From contig CAZRLN010000006.1 in assembly GCA_964601085.1 (NCBI GenBank), positions 27,185-91,184 on the forward strand: a stretch of 64,000 nt of DNA, written 5' to 3'. A program made the translations under genes and the position numbers. Shown piece after piece: positions 1-8,998 of this stretch; position 1 is the stretch's first letter, and each line of letters begins with the position of its first letter. The stretch comes from UBA1444 sp964601085 (GTDB lineage: Bacteria; Bacillota; Negativicutes; UBA1444). Under the pieces are notes generated by a model. That model was not told the DNA's origin. It ran no database searches and worked only from the letters and a program-made list of their open reading frames with translations.

Positions 1-2
1 CA

Positions 3-632
3 GAAATGACTAAAGTCGTTGAAAACACTTATAGAGATATCAATATTGCTTTTGCCAACGAATTGGCCAAAATTTGCCGATTAGACGGAATGGATATTTA
101 TGAAATTATTCGGATTGCGAATAAACATCCACGTGTTAATATCCTCCAGCCGGGCCCTGGTGTTGGGGGGCATTGTATTGCAGTTGATCCGTGGTTTTTG
201 GTCGGGGACTACCCAGGATTAGCCAATTTGATTTTGAGTGCAAGGAAAATAAATGATTCGATGCCGGAATTTGTCCTTGAAAGAATATATAATATCATGC
301 GAGAGAAAGCCCTATCTAATACAGAAAAAGTTGGATTTTATGGATTGACATATAAAGAAAATGTTGATGATACAAGAGAAAGCCCGACGCTGCAATTGCT
401 TGAACGAATGAAAAAACACCTAGCTCAAGGAGCTAAATTTTATGATCCCTATATTAGAAATGATATAGTTCCAAATCAATATCATGATTTCGATAAATTC
501 CTTGAAGACATTGATTTTGTGGTAATTATGGTGGCGCATGATGAAATAAAGCAACAACTATATAAATTGAAGACTAAAATAGTGCTTGACACAAAAAATA
601 TATGTAATGATAAAGAAGTTTATCAATTGTAA
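3..632 (+). CDS. wecC: UDP-N-acetyl-D-mannosamine dehydrogenase, C-terminal part
   Basis: The visible 209 residues are the end of a nucleotide-sugar dehydrogenase that oxidises UDP-ManNAc to UDP-ManNAcA with NAD in the cytoplasm; the gene enters from the left edge, so its N-terminal Rossmann domain is missing. Seen: the central helix with ENTYRDINIAFANEL, the catalytic-cysteine motif GGHCIAVDPWF, then the UDP-binding domain with GLTYKENVDDTRESP. The WF after the cysteine loop favours WecC over UDP-glucose dehydrogenase (Ugd). It is AT-rich like the three genes after it and opens the visible part of a polysaccharide locus. The codon before the first Met is in frame and coding (Glu), consistent with an internal fragment. 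Confidence 0.9.
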   Translation, partial: EMTKVVENTYRDINIAFANELAKICRLDGMDIYEIIRIANKHPRVNILQPGPGVGGHCIAVDPWFLVGDYPGLANLILSARKINDSMPEFVLERIYNIMREKALSNTEKVGFYGLTYKENVDDTRESPTLQLLERMKKHLAQGAKFYDPYIRNDIVPNQYHDFDKFLEDIDFVVIMVAHDEIKQQLYKLKTKIVLDTKNICNDKEVYQL

Positions 633-694
633 TTTCTCTAAAGTTGTACTCAAGAAGTATATTATTCTAAAATAATGAATTGTTGAGGATAAAT

Positions 695-1624
695 ATGGAA
701 ACTGTTTGTGTTCTTCTTTCAACCTACAATGGTGAGAAATATATTGCAGAACAGTTGGACAGTATCTTAAGGCAAAGCGGAATCAGAGTTGATATTTTTA
801 TTAGAGATGATGGCTCAACTGATTCGACAGTTGACATTTTGAGACAATATGCGAACAAATATTCCCAAATTAAAATTTTTCCGGGTAACAATATAGGATA
901 TGAGCGAAGTTATCTTTCCTTATTAACGAATGCGGGGACTTATCAATATTATGCTTTTTCAGATCAAGACGATGTTTGGGATGATAACAAATTAGATTCT
1001 GCAATAAAAAAAATTCGAAGCAAAGAAGAGGCTCAATCCAACGGAAAAGACGTGCTCCCAGTCGTTTATTGGTGTAATTTAAGATTGGTAGATTGCAATT
1101 TAAAATATATTGCAGACATGAAACCACCAACCGAAAAGGACTTTAAAATTGGAAGGTATTTATTAGATAACTACGGGTACGGGTGTACAATGGTATTTAA
1201 TCAATCATTAAAAAATCTTTCGATTAGGTACAGACCAAGAAGGAAAATTTCGCATGACAATTGGCTTGGTCTTATCGGCATTTTGTTAGGTGATTACATT
1301 TTTGACAACAAAACATATATTGCTTATCGACAGCATGATAATAATGTGGTTGGTGGCTATACTTCTTTTTGGACAGTCTGGAAAAGAAGATATCGGGCAG
1401 TGCGCTTTCGAAGACAATACTCACGTTCGTTTATATGTCAAGAACTATTAGAGGGTTATAATGATTTATTGGATCCCGAAAAGAAGCGGTTGATTTCACT
1501 TATAGCAAATTGCAATGCAAGTATGTCTGCAAAGCTTGCTTTATTGCGGGAACCGCAACTTCGACGTTCCTCAAGCGAAAAGGATATGTGGTTTCGGTTA
1601 ATGGTGATTTTTTCGTTGGCATAA
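695..1624 (+). CDS. Family 2 glycosyltransferase (rhamnosyltransferase-like)
   Basis: A 309-residue GT-A fold glycosyltransferase for building a cell-surface polysaccharide at the inner face of the membrane. The N-terminus has LLSTYNGEKYIAEQLDSIL, then DDGSTDSTVD (nucleotide binding) and FSDQDDVWDDNKL, the DxD-like metal site in the form common in RfbF-type rhamnosyltransferases. SHDNWL near residue 190 is the usual second acidic site. I place the start at ATG 695, six bases after a GAGG; an in-frame TTG at 680 has no such site. The acceptor is unknown. A rhamnose donor is plausible because dTDP-rhamnose genes follow, but this is inference. Confidence 0.85.
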   Translation: METVCVLLSTYNGEKYIAEQLDSILRQSGIRVDIFIRDDGSTDSTVDILRQYANKYSQIKIFPGNNIGYERSYLSLLTNAGTYQYYAFSDQDDVWDDNKLDSAIKKIRSKEEAQSNGKDVLPVVYWCNLRLVDCNLKYIADMKPPTEKDFKIGRYLLDNYGYGCTMVFNQSLKNLSIRYRPRRKISHDNWLGLIGILLGDYIFDNKTYIAYRQHDNNVVGGYTSFWTVWKRRYRAVRFRRQYSRSFICQELLEGYNDLLDPEKKRLISLIANCNASMSAKLALLREPQLRRSSSEKDMWFRLMVIFSLA

Positions 1625-1642
1625 TTCGAATGGAGGGGAACC

Positions 1643-2890
1643 GTGATATCACCAACAACAGCTAATAAATATGCCGATAAGCCTCAACCTGATTCGGCAC
1701 AGGACATTATGTTTTCTTTGGTTGATTCAATACTAGCAAATAGATTTTTGGGAATATTTGCATTTTTGTTTTTCGTTTCGGGCCCTGTGCTAATATTCGC
1801 ACGAATATTTTTTGAAAATTTTTTTGCACAAGAACGTCTAATTGGAATAATAAAATTTATTGTAATCGCAATACCTACTATTTTAAATATTGGAAAAATA
1901 AATTTGATATACATAATTGGGTGCGCATTATCTGTGGCAATTATATTGTTGCATATGATGTTTGGTCTAAATCAAGACGGTATCAACGATATGTTTTTAA
2001 CAGGAGAAATGCTTGTTACAGTTGCTGTAAGCGTTTTTTTTGCAGGGTGCACAATGCCAGAAAAGTTATTGAAGCCAATTCGTCTTGCATCATATAGTGC
2101 GATTGTAATAAACATTATGAATGTAATTTGGGGTGGTTATACCAATTGGGATTCTTCGGGTTACATGGAATTTGGTTATGGGACTATCGTATTTTGGATA
2201 ATTATTATGCAAAAGTCTTTTATGGAAAACAAACCTTATGATTGGCTTTTTTTAATTGCATCAGGGTCGTTTATTCTCGCATATGGGAATCGAAGTCTTG
2301 TGATTATAATGTTGCTCATGGGAGTACTATTTTACTTACTTTATTGTTCAATAAAAGGGAAAATTATAATTTTTGCTAGCAGTGTTGCCTTTTTTGCAAC
2401 TGCTTTTATTTTTGCTGAAGAATGGATTATGCTTGTAATGGATATCTTGGATATTTTTGAAATTAACAGTCGGAGTATGTTATTGGTATTAAATTATAGT
2501 TTTATATCCGATTCAACGAGAGAATATCTTTTTCAGCAATCATGGGATATGATCCTCAAGAAGCCTTTACTGGGATGGGGGATCGGTGCAGATAGAATAA
2601 TATTGGGAGAATACACTCATAATTTTATTTTGGAGATTTGGATTTGTTTTGGACTTATTTTAGGCAGTATGCTATTAATTGGGATATTTTATATAGGGTA
2701 TTTCATGATTTCGCGGCGAAGAGCGCTAGAAGATTGGTTCACATTGTTTTTCCCTTTTTATGGAACAGGAATTTGTATTTTGTTTTTTAGTAAATCAATA
2801 TTTACAATGTTGGAATTTAATGTTTCAATTGCAATTTATACTGCCGCATTGTTTAGTTATAAACTCAAGTATCCTGGGGCCTCCCAATGA
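1643..2890 (+). CDS. O-antigen polymerase-like membrane protein (Wzy family)
   Basis: A 415-residue hydrophobic protein with about ten predicted membrane segments and one large loop near residues 285-325 that contains KKPLLGWGIGADRIILGEYTHNFILEIW. A G(x)G...H(N) loop of this kind is typical of Wzy polymerases and WaaL-type ligases. It would join oligosaccharide units on the outer face of the inner membrane. The start is GTG 1643, behind a strong GGAGGGG at 1632-1638. Polymerase and ligase cannot be separated by sequence alone. The position among glycosyltransferases favours polymerase. A second polymerase-like protein is encoded at 35209-36501. Confidence 0.75.
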   Translation: MISPTTANKYADKPQPDSAQDIMFSLVDSILANRFLGIFAFLFFVSGPVLIFARIFFENFFAQERLIGIIKFIVIAIPTILNIGKINLIYIIGCALSVAIILLHMMFGLNQDGINDMFLTGEMLVTVAVSVFFAGCTMPEKLLKPIRLASYSAIVINIMNVIWGGYTNWDSSGYMEFGYGTIVFWIIIMQKSFMENKPYDWLFLIASGSFILAYGNRSLVIIMLLMGVLFYLLYCSIKGKIIIFASSVAFFATAFIFAEEWIMLVMDILDIFEINSRSMLLVLNYSFISDSTREYLFQQSWDMILKKPLLGWGIGADRIILGEYTHNFILEIWICFGLILGSMLLIGIFYIGYFMISRRRALEDWFTLFFPFYGTGICILFFSKSIFTMLEFNVSIAIYTAALFSYKLKYPGASQ

Positions 2891-2988
2891 AGAAGGTTTA
2901 GGAAAAGTGTATCACATTTGTCGAGGATGGCACCGATCAAGGTGGCTCTATTGGACAGTAATGCACAAAAGTGAGGAGTGGGCTCTCA

Positions 2989-4116
2989 ATGGTGAAAGGT
3001 ATATATCTTGCACTTCCGGACGTTTCAAAGCATGTCGGCGTCAAAAAGAAAATTGAAGCACAAATACAAGTGTTAAAAAATATGGGCATTTCTTTGGAAT
3101 ATATCGAACTTAATTCTGATATAACCTATAATTCCGTAATTAAAAAACTAATCAGACGGTTGCCGTTTTTTCCAACATTGCCTCCACTTCTGAATAATAT
3201 AGAAATTTATAAAGAAATAGATGTATTGTATTTTCGTTATTATCTTGGGGATTATTCTTTGATAAAATTTTTGCGAATTTTGAGAACAATTAATCCTAAT
3301 ATCATTATAATTTTCGAATTTGTTGATTGGCCTTATGTGAAATACTATTTTACTGTGAAAGATTTTCTGTTACTTGCTAAAGATCTGATTGTCAGAAATT
3401 ACTTCAGACATCTAATTGATCGGGCTGTGGTTTTTACGAACGACAAAGAAGTGCTGGGCATAAAAACTTTACATGCCCAAAATGGGATTCTGGTTTGTAA
3501 TGAGAGAAAGAAGAAAATTCATATGGGTGATTCAGTAAATATTATCTGTGTTTCGACAATGAGAAGATACCATGGCTATGATCGCCTATTAAAAGGACTC
3601 AAGGATTATTATCACAACCAGGGAACAAGGGATATTATGTTGCATTTTGTCGGCGAAGGGCCGGAACTACTTGCATATCAGAAACTAGTCGCGCAAATGG
3701 GGTTAAGCGATAGAACAGCATTTTATGGTGAGAAAACGGGCGAGGATTTGGATTGTATATATGATTGTGCTGACATTGCATGCGCATCTTTAGGTTTACA
3801 TCGTATTGGTATGCCAGTAGGAACTTCATTAAAAACAGCAGAATATCTAGCCAAAGGATTGCCAGTTATAATTTCGGGCGAAGATAGTATTTTATCTTCA
3901 AGCAATACAAAGTACTGTTTGCAGATACCTGCCAATGACTCTCCAATAGATTTTTTCGCAGTTCTAGAGTTTTTTGAAAGTATTTATTGTAATACACAAC
4001 AAACAAAATTGGAAATAATTGATGATATTCGTAATTGGGCGCATGCTCATTGTGACATGTCAATTGGAATGGAAAATATTATTGAGTATATTGTGACTCA
4101 AAAAAAGCAACAATAG
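2989..4116 (+). CDS. Family 4-type glycosyltransferase (GT-B fold)
   Basis: A 375-residue glycosyltransferase of the GT-B type. The C-terminal half carries the donor-binding features: a strand start at about residue 180 (VNIICVSTMRRYHGYDRLLKGL), LHFVGEGPE, then IGMPVGTSLKTAEYLAKGLPVIISGED near residue 265, where this family usually has its E(x7)E-type donor loop. The N-terminal acceptor half is poorly conserved, as usual. The start is ATG 2989 behind GAGGAG at 2973-2978; an in-frame GTG at 2971 overlaps that ribosome site and is rejected. It is the last gene of the AT-rich block; base composition changes sharply after it, at about 4230. Confidence 0.8.
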   Translation: MVKGIYLALPDVSKHVGVKKKIEAQIQVLKNMGISLEYIELNSDITYNSVIKKLIRRLPFFPTLPPLLNNIEIYKEIDVLYFRYYLGDYSLIKFLRILRTINPNIIIIFEFVDWPYVKYYFTVKDFLLLAKDLIVRNYFRHLIDRAVVFTNDKEVLGIKTLHAQNGILVCNERKKKIHMGDSVNIICVSTMRRYHGYDRLLKGLKDYYHNQGTRDIMLHFVGEGPELLAYQKLVAQMGLSDRTAFYGEKTGEDLDCIYDCADIACASLGLHRIGMPVGTSLKTAEYLAKGLPVIISGEDSILSSSNTKYCLQIPANDSPIDFFAVLEFFESIYCNTQQTKLEIIDDIRNWAHAHCDMSIGMENIIEYIVTQKKQQ

Positions 4117-4234
4117 ACCGCGAAGAGCAGTTTTGAAAAAGGTTTGAGCCAAGTTGGAAGAGCGTAAAATGAGGGGCAACTTGTGACAATTAAGTGACAG
4201 TATCCACTGGAGATGAACGGGAGGATATTATTAT

Positions 4235-5299
4235 ATGAAGAAGGTTATTTTCGTTACCGGCGGAGCCGGATTCATCGGTTCGAACTATATTCGTTGCGTG
4301 TTGCGGGAGCAGCCGTCATGGCGGGTTATCAATCTTGACACGCTGACGTATGCCGGTAATCCGGAGTCCTTGGCGGATCTGGCGGCTGACGGACGCTACC
4401 GGTTCGTTGCGGGGAATATCTGCGACCGTCCCTTGGTGGAGCAACTGCTGTCGGAGGAACAGCCAACCTTTGTCGTGCATTTTGCGGCGGAGAGCCATGT
4501 GGATCGGTCGATCGACGGTCCGGCAGCCTTTGTCCAGACGAATGTGAACGGAACTTTTACCCTACTGGATGCCGTGCGTTGCTGGTGGCGGGAGCTGCCG
4601 GCCGAGCGGCAGGAGACATTCCGCTTTCTTCATGTTTCTACAGATGAAGTGTATGGTTCATTGGGCGCTACCGGCCTGTTCACCGAGGATACCCCCTATG
4701 CGCCGAACTCACCCTACTCGGCTTCGAAGGCAGCTTCAGATCACCTCGTTCGGGCCTATCATCATACCTATGGGTTGCCAACGCTGACGACCAATTGTTC
4801 CAACAACTACGGACCATATCAGTTTCCGGAGAAGCTGATCCCCCTGATGATCCTGAACGCCTTGGCTGGCAAACCGTTGCCGGTATATGGCGACGGGATG
4901 CAGGTGCGGGATTGGTTGTATGTGGAGGATCATTGCCGGGCGATCCTGACCGTGTTGGCGCAGGGAAAATCGGGCGAGGCATACAATATCGGCGGCCACA
5001 ACGAAATGGCGAACATTCGGATCGTTCACACGTTATGCGCCTTGCTGGACGAACTTCGGCCCCGGCCGGACGGCAAACCATACACAGACCAGATCACCTA
5101 TGTGACAGATCGGCCGGGCCATGACCGGCGCTATGCCATCGATGCCGGAAAGATCGGCCGGGAACTGGGATGGTTGCCGCAGGAGACCTTCGACACCGGG
5201 ATTCGCAAGACGGTCGAGTGGTATCTGGAGAATCTGACCTGGTGCGAACGGATCACATCGGGGAAATATCGTCAGGAAAGGTTGGGAACTTCGCTATGA
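4235..5299 (+). CDS. rfbB: dTDP-glucose 4,6-dehydratase (first copy)
   Basis: A 354-residue extended short-chain dehydrogenase that turns dTDP-glucose into dTDP-4-keto-6-deoxyglucose, the second step of dTDP-L-rhamnose synthesis. Seen: NAD-binding GGAGFIGSN, HFAAESHVDRSIDG, the catalytic STDEVYG and the YSASK of the Tyr-Lys pair, and NCSNNYGPYQFPEKLIPL. ATG 4235 follows GGGAGGA. The stop overlaps the next start as ATGA, so rfbBADC are translationally coupled. GC-rich, unlike the genes before it. A close paralogue is at 20418-21476. Confidence 0.97.
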   Translation: MKKVIFVTGGAGFIGSNYIRCVLREQPSWRVINLDTLTYAGNPESLADLAADGRYRFVAGNICDRPLVEQLLSEEQPTFVVHFAAESHVDRSIDGPAAFVQTNVNGTFTLLDAVRCWWRELPAERQETFRFLHVSTDEVYGSLGATGLFTEDTPYAPNSPYSASKAASDHLVRAYHHTYGLPTLTTNCSNNYGPYQFPEKLIPLMILNALAGKPLPVYGDGMQVRDWLYVEDHCRAILTVLAQGKSGEAYNIGGHNEMANIRIVHTLCALLDELRPRPDGKPYTDQITYVTDRPGHDRRYAIDAGKIGRELGWLPQETFDTGIRKTVEWYLENLTWCERITSGKYRQERLGTSL

Positions 5300-6177
5300 T
5301 CAAAAAAGGCATTATTCTGGCCGGTGGCAGCGGGACGCGGCTGTATCCGCTGACCCGGTCGGTTTCGAAACAGCTCATGCCCATCTATGACAAACCGATG
5401 GTGTATTACCCGTTGGCAACGCTGATGCTGGCCGGCATCCGGGATATTTTGGTCATCACGACCCCCGAGGATGCGCCGTTGTTTGAGCGACTGATGGGTG
5501 ACGGGACGCAGTGGGGCATCCAGCTATCCTACGCGGTGCAGCCCTATCCCGGTGGTCTTGCTCAGGCGTTTCTCGTCGGGGCGGACTTTTTGGCCGGCCA
5601 GCCCTGCGCGTTGGTCTTGGGTGACAACATTTTCTATGGCCACGGTTTGATCAAAAAATTGCGGGATGCGGCGGCCTGTGAATTCGGCGCCACGGTTTTC
5701 GCCTATCATGTACAGGACCCGGAACGCTATGGCGTGGTGGAGTTCGACGCGGCGGGAACGGCGGTGTCGATCGAGGAAAAGCCGGCCAAACCCAAGTCCA
5801 ATTATGCCGTGACCGGTTTGTATTTTTACGATGAAAAAGTGTCGACAATTGCGGCGAATCTGAAACCATCCGCTCGCGGTGAATTGGAGATCACCGATCT
5901 GAACCGGGTTTATCTGGAAGCTGGCGATCTGCATGTGGAAACGTTGGGGCGCGGTCATGCTTGGCTCGATACCGGCACCCACGAATCGTTGGTGCATGCG
6001 GCGACCTTCATCCAGACGGTGCAGGAGCGCCAGGGGTTCATGGTATCTTGCCCCGAGGAGATCGCCTTTCGGATGGGCTGGATCGGCGCCGATGATCTCG
6101 TGCGGCTGGCCGAACCGGTGAAAAAGAATGGTTATGGCCAATATCTGATTAACCTTGCTGCAGAGGGGCAAAGATGA
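5296..6177 (+). CDS. rfbA: Glucose-1-phosphate thymidylyltransferase (first copy)
   Basis: A 293-residue nucleotidyltransferase making dTDP-glucose from dTTP and glucose-1-phosphate, the entry step of the rhamnose pathway. Seen: the signature GGSGTRLYPLTRSVSKQLMP at residues 8-27, LGDNIFYGHGL (metal-binding Asp), EEKPAKPKSNYAVTGLYFYD and the C-terminal GHAWLDTGTHESL. The start ATG 5296 overlaps the rfbB stop by four bases. The length is normal for RmlA. In the family the enzyme is feedback-inhibited by dTDP-rhamnose. Nearly the same protein is encoded at 21473-22354. Confidence 0.97.
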   Translation: MIKKGIILAGGSGTRLYPLTRSVSKQLMPIYDKPMVYYPLATLMLAGIRDILVITTPEDAPLFERLMGDGTQWGIQLSYAVQPYPGGLAQAFLVGADFLAGQPCALVLGDNIFYGHGLIKKLRDAAACEFGATVFAYHVQDPERYGVVEFDAAGTAVSIEEKPAKPKSNYAVTGLYFYDEKVSTIAANLKPSARGELEITDLNRVYLEAGDLHVETLGRGHAWLDTGTHESLVHAATFIQTVQERQGFMVSCPEEIAFRMGWIGADDLVRLAEPVKKNGYGQYLINLAAEGQR

Positions 6178-7037
6178 AAGCCATCCTAACAGGGGCAAAT
6201 GGGCAGCTGGGACGAGAACTAACGAAAAGATTGTCGTTCACGGAACTATTAGCGCCATCCTCCCATGAACTGGATATCACCGATATCAATGCTGTAGGAA
6301 GTATAATCCATACCTTTAAGCCGGATATTGTGATTCACGGCGCTGGTTATACAAAAGTTGACGCGGCTGAGCAGCAAATAGATCTGGCGTGGCGTATTAA
6401 TGCTGTCGGCACCCAAAATATCGCGCTGGCCTGCCGGCAGGTGCAGGCGGATATGGTGTATATCAGCACGGATTATGTGTTTGATGGTACACTGGGCCGG
6501 GCCTATACCGAATTTGATACAGTCAACCCGTTGAGTGTCTACGGGAAAAGCAAGCTCGCTGGCGAGATTCTGGCCCGTCAGGCGACGGATCGGCTGTATG
6601 TTCTGCGCACGGCTTGGCTATACGGTGATGGACAGAACTTCGTGCGAACCATGGTTAAACTTGGCGAAGAACGTGATGAGCTTCAGGTGGTTGATGATCA
6701 ATATGGATCACCGACCAGCACCGTGGATTTGGCAGAAGCGGTGTTGCGTATCATGGAAACGGGACGCTGTGGAACTTATCATGTGGTGAACAGAGGCGTG
6801 ACGACCTGGTATAGGTTCGCCAAAAAAATTTTTGAACTGACCGGCAACACGCGGGTGAAGATCTCGCCGGTGACGACGGCGCAGTTTGTGCGTCCGGCGC
6901 CGCGGCCAGCGTATTCGCCGCTGGACACGCGGCTGTTGCGGTTGACTTTAGAATGGAGTCCGCGTTCATGGGAAGAGGCTTTGACGGAATACTTGGCGGC
7001 GGAAGACCTGTTGGCGAAAGGCGGCGAACCGGCATGA
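6174..7037 (+). CDS. rfbD: dTDP-4-dehydrorhamnose reductase (first copy)
   Basis: A 287-residue NADPH-dependent reductase for the last step to dTDP-L-rhamnose. Seen: GANGQLGREL (nucleotide binding), HGAGYTKVDAAE, the catalytic STDYVFDG and YGKSKLAGE with Tyr and Lys, and PAPRPAYSPLDT near the end. ATG 6174 overlaps the rfbA stop. In this cluster rfbD comes before rfbC; in the second cluster the order is reversed. The first third of the gene is visibly more AT-rich than its neighbours, a possible sign of mosaic origin. Confidence 0.96.
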   Translation: MKAILTGANGQLGRELTKRLSFTELLAPSSHELDITDINAVGSIIHTFKPDIVIHGAGYTKVDAAEQQIDLAWRINAVGTQNIALACRQVQADMVYISTDYVFDGTLGRAYTEFDTVNPLSVYGKSKLAGEILARQATDRLYVLRTAWLYGDGQNFVRTMVKLGEERDELQVVDDQYGSPTSTVDLAEAVLRIMETGRCGTYHVVNRGVTTWYRFAKKIFELTGNTRVKISPVTTAQFVRPAPRPAYSPLDTRLLRLTLEWSPRSWEEALTEYLAAEDLLAKGGEPA

Positions 7038-7588
7038 AGGTGATCGAGACCGATCTGCCGGGAGTACTGATTATCGAACCGAAGGTTTTCCCTGACGCCC
7101 GGGGCTTTTTCTTGGAAACGTACCAGAAGGAGCGTTACCAGTCGATGGGGATCGCGCCGGAGTTCGTCCAGGATAATGTGTCGTTTTCCGCCAAAGATGT
7201 GCTCCGCGGCGTGCATTCGCAGAATCCCCATCCGCAGGGAAAACTGGTCCAGGTGCTCCAGGGAGTGGTCTGGGATGTGGCGGTGGATATCCGGTGCAAC
7301 TCGCCGCATTTTGGCCGCTGGACCGCTGTGACGCTCACATCGGAGACCAAGAACCAGTTCTATATTCCGCCGGGATTTGCCCATGGTTTCTGTGTACTGT
7401 CGGAGATGGCGCTGTTTGCCTACAAATGCACGGATTTTTATTTCCCGGGAAATGAAGTCGGTTTCCGTTGGGACGATCCGGAAGTAGGGATCAAATGGCC
7501 GGTGGAAAATCCGCTGCTGTCGCCGAAGGATATCGGGTTGCCGCTGTTGCGGGAGGTTGCCCCGGAACAGTTGCCCCAGTATTGTTGA
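7034..7588 (+). CDS. rfbC: dTDP-4-dehydrorhamnose 3,5-epimerase (first copy)
   Basis: A 184-residue cupin-fold epimerase that inverts C3 and C5 of dTDP-4-keto-6-deoxyglucose. Seen: the N-terminal IIEPKVFPDARGFFLETY, the catalytic-His region RGVHSQNPHPQGKLVQVLQG, VDIR and the PPGFAHGFCVLSE motif. The His is kept, but the usual family motif RGLHYQ reads RGVHSQ here, with Ser where most RmlC have Tyr; the second copy (22351-22902) has the normal form. ATG 7034 overlaps the rfbD stop by four bases. Function is very likely retained, but this copy is the more diverged of the two. Confidence 0.93.
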   Translation: MKVIETDLPGVLIIEPKVFPDARGFFLETYQKERYQSMGIAPEFVQDNVSFSAKDVLRGVHSQNPHPQGKLVQVLQGVVWDVAVDIRCNSPHFGRWTAVTLTSETKNQFYIPPGFAHGFCVLSEMALFAYKCTDFYFPGNEVGFRWDDPEVGIKWPVENPLLSPKDIGLPLLREVAPEQLPQYC

Positions 7589-7606
7589 TACTTGGAGGAA
7601 GTCTTT

Positions 7607-8281
7607 GTGAGCCGTTTCATTGCAATATTGATGACCATCGTATTATCGCCGGCATTGCTGCTAGTCGCTCTGCTGATCAAGCTGGAGTCGCCGGGACCGG
7701 CCGTTTTCACCCAGAAGCGGGTGGGCCAGTTCGGTCGGCTGTTTACCATCTATAAGTTTCGGACGATGCAGATCGGTACGCCGGATTTGCCTTCGGACAA
7801 AGTCGGCGAGAATGACCCCCGCTTCACGAAGAGCGGCAAGGTCCTGCGCCGTTTCTCCATCGACGAGTTCCCGCAGTTGTTCAATATCATCAAAGGGGAA
7901 ATGGTGTTCATCGGACCGCGACCGGCATTGCACAACCAACATGAGTTGAATGCGATGCGGCATATGCGGGGGATCGACTCCCTGAAACCGGGGATCACCG
8001 GCTGGGCCCAGGTGAACGGCCGAGATTCGATCCCGCTGGAAACCAAAGTGGAACTGGACAAGTATTATTTGGATTTTCATGATTGGCAGCTGGATCTGAA
8101 GATTCTCTGGCTGACCTTTTTCAAGACGACTACCGGGGAAGGGCTGTACAATGCCCAACTGGCAGTGGACCGGAATCGGGCGTGGGCCCAGGAGGAGTCG
8201 TCATTAGACAATGAGAGTAGTGAACTGGCAGCTGTGAAGCCGCGTCCGTCGGAGAAAAAAGAGGTCAGCCGGTCCGCATAG
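7607..8281 (+). CDS. Initiating sugar transferase, short bacterial type
   Basis: A 224-residue polyprenyl-phosphate hexose-1-phosphate transferase that puts the first sugar phosphate on undecaprenyl phosphate. One N-terminal membrane segment (FIAILMTIVLSPALLLVALLI) is followed by the catalytic core: KLESPGPAVFTQKRVG, YKFRTM, FSIDEFPQLFNIIKGEMVFIGPRP and KPGITGWAQVNGRD. It lacks the four-helix N-terminal domain of WbaP, so it is of the PglC/WcaJ-core size. The start is GTG 7607 behind GGAGGAA (7594-7600). It ends the first GC-rich sugar block. No clear terminator follows. Confidence 0.88.
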   Translation: MSRFIAILMTIVLSPALLLVALLIKLESPGPAVFTQKRVGQFGRLFTIYKFRTMQIGTPDLPSDKVGENDPRFTKSGKVLRRFSIDEFPQLFNIIKGEMVFIGPRPALHNQHELNAMRHMRGIDSLKPGITGWAQVNGRDSIPLETKVELDKYYLDFHDWQLDLKILWLTFFKTTTGEGLYNAQLAVDRNRAWAQEESSLDNESSELAAVKPRPSEKKEVSRSA

Positions 8282-8311
8282 TACCTTGCGCCGTTTCCCG
8301 CCGTCTGCAAC

Positions 8312-8388
8312 ATTATCCGCGTTGTGCAAATGATTATCCCGTTTGTCCATATACTTCTGATTATACAAATGGTATAAAAATGTATAAT
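8312..8388 (+). promoter_or_regulatory. Promoter region with twin ATTATCC motif
   Basis: A TATAAT -10 box lies at 8383-8388. Upstream are two direct repeats, ATTATCC at 8312-8318 and 8333-8339, exactly 21 bases apart, each followed by a similar tail (consensus about ATTATCC, three variable bases, T, a variable base, GT, a variable base, CA). The same pair with the same spacing occurs at 18883-18910 before the wbaP-like gene. A regulator binding two successive same-face sites is inferred; its identity is unknown. Confidence 0.5.
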
Positions 8389-8420
8389 GGGATATTTGGA
8401 TGCATACGGGGTGAAGCTGG

Positions 8421-8933
8421 GTGAGTTACGGGATTTGGGGATCTTTGGCGATCGTGGTTCTGTTGGGAATTTATGCGTTGATGCATTATCGCGGCCAGGA
8501 TGCCGCCCAGCGGGGAATCAGTTGCGATCACTCCGAAGACGCCGGCTTTTACGAGGATCTGGATCCGGAATCCCTGCCGCTCTATCAGGATGCGTTGAAT
8601 GAAATTTTTTACTGGCTGGATGTGCAGCATTTCACAGCATCGACGATTCCGCGCGCCCAGCGCGGCCCGATCGAGGAGCTGCTGCGGGTGAGCGCGGGAA
8701 ATCCCCGGCTGAATCCGAAGTATCTGCGGGTGATGCTGGCCCAGTTTTTGCAGACCGACTCCGGCGTGCGGCGACAGGGCGATCTGGCGGCGAACTGGGC
8801 GGAGACGGTGGTCGGCCTCGACCGGACCGGCGCCCGGAATGGCGCGATGCGTATCCCGTCGGCCTGGAAGGTGTATTTCAAAAACTCGCTGCAGGAAGAG
8901 CTGCAGCCGCAGACGGCGAACGCCAAAAACTGA
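8421..8933 (+). CDS. Small membrane-anchored protein of unknown function
   Basis: I do not recognise this 170-residue protein. It starts with one hydrophobic segment (IWGSLAIVVLLGIYALM), then a soluble, mildly acidic region rich in Leu, Gln and Glu with no repeat or catalytic motif I can name. The start is GTG 8421, six bases after GGGGTGA. It stands alone behind its own promoter with the twin ATTATCC motif, between a sugar transferase and a convergent small secreted protein. A regulatory link to the polysaccharide locus is suggested only by the shared promoter motif. Confidence 0.65.
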   Translation: MSYGIWGSLAIVVLLGIYALMHYRGQDAAQRGISCDHSEDAGFYEDLDPESLPLYQDALNEIFYWLDVQHFTASTIPRAQRGPIEELLRVSAGNPRLNPKYLRVMLAQFLQTDSGVRRQGDLAANWAETVVGLDRTGARNGAMRIPSAWKVYFKNSLQEELQPQTANAKN

Positions 8934-8943
8934 ACAGCAAATC

Positions 8944-8997
8944 AATGCGCGCCCCCTGCCCGGTTTCGGCGGAAGACGCGCATTTCTTTTGCAGGGG
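8944..8997. terminator. Candidate bidirectional terminator between convergent genes
   Basis: An 8-base inverted repeat AATGCGCG (8944-8951) and CGCGCATT (8977-8984) is followed by TCTTTT. A second overlapping pair, CCCCTGC (8953-8959) and GCAGGGG (8991-8997), could form instead. It sits exactly between two convergent genes. The long loop and interrupted T-run keep confidence modest. Confidence 0.4.
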
Positions 8998-8998
8998 A

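Noticed and set aside
2760..3056. Open frame between the polymerase and the glycosyltransferase gene
   Set aside because: It overlaps both neighbours in another frame and has no ribosome site.
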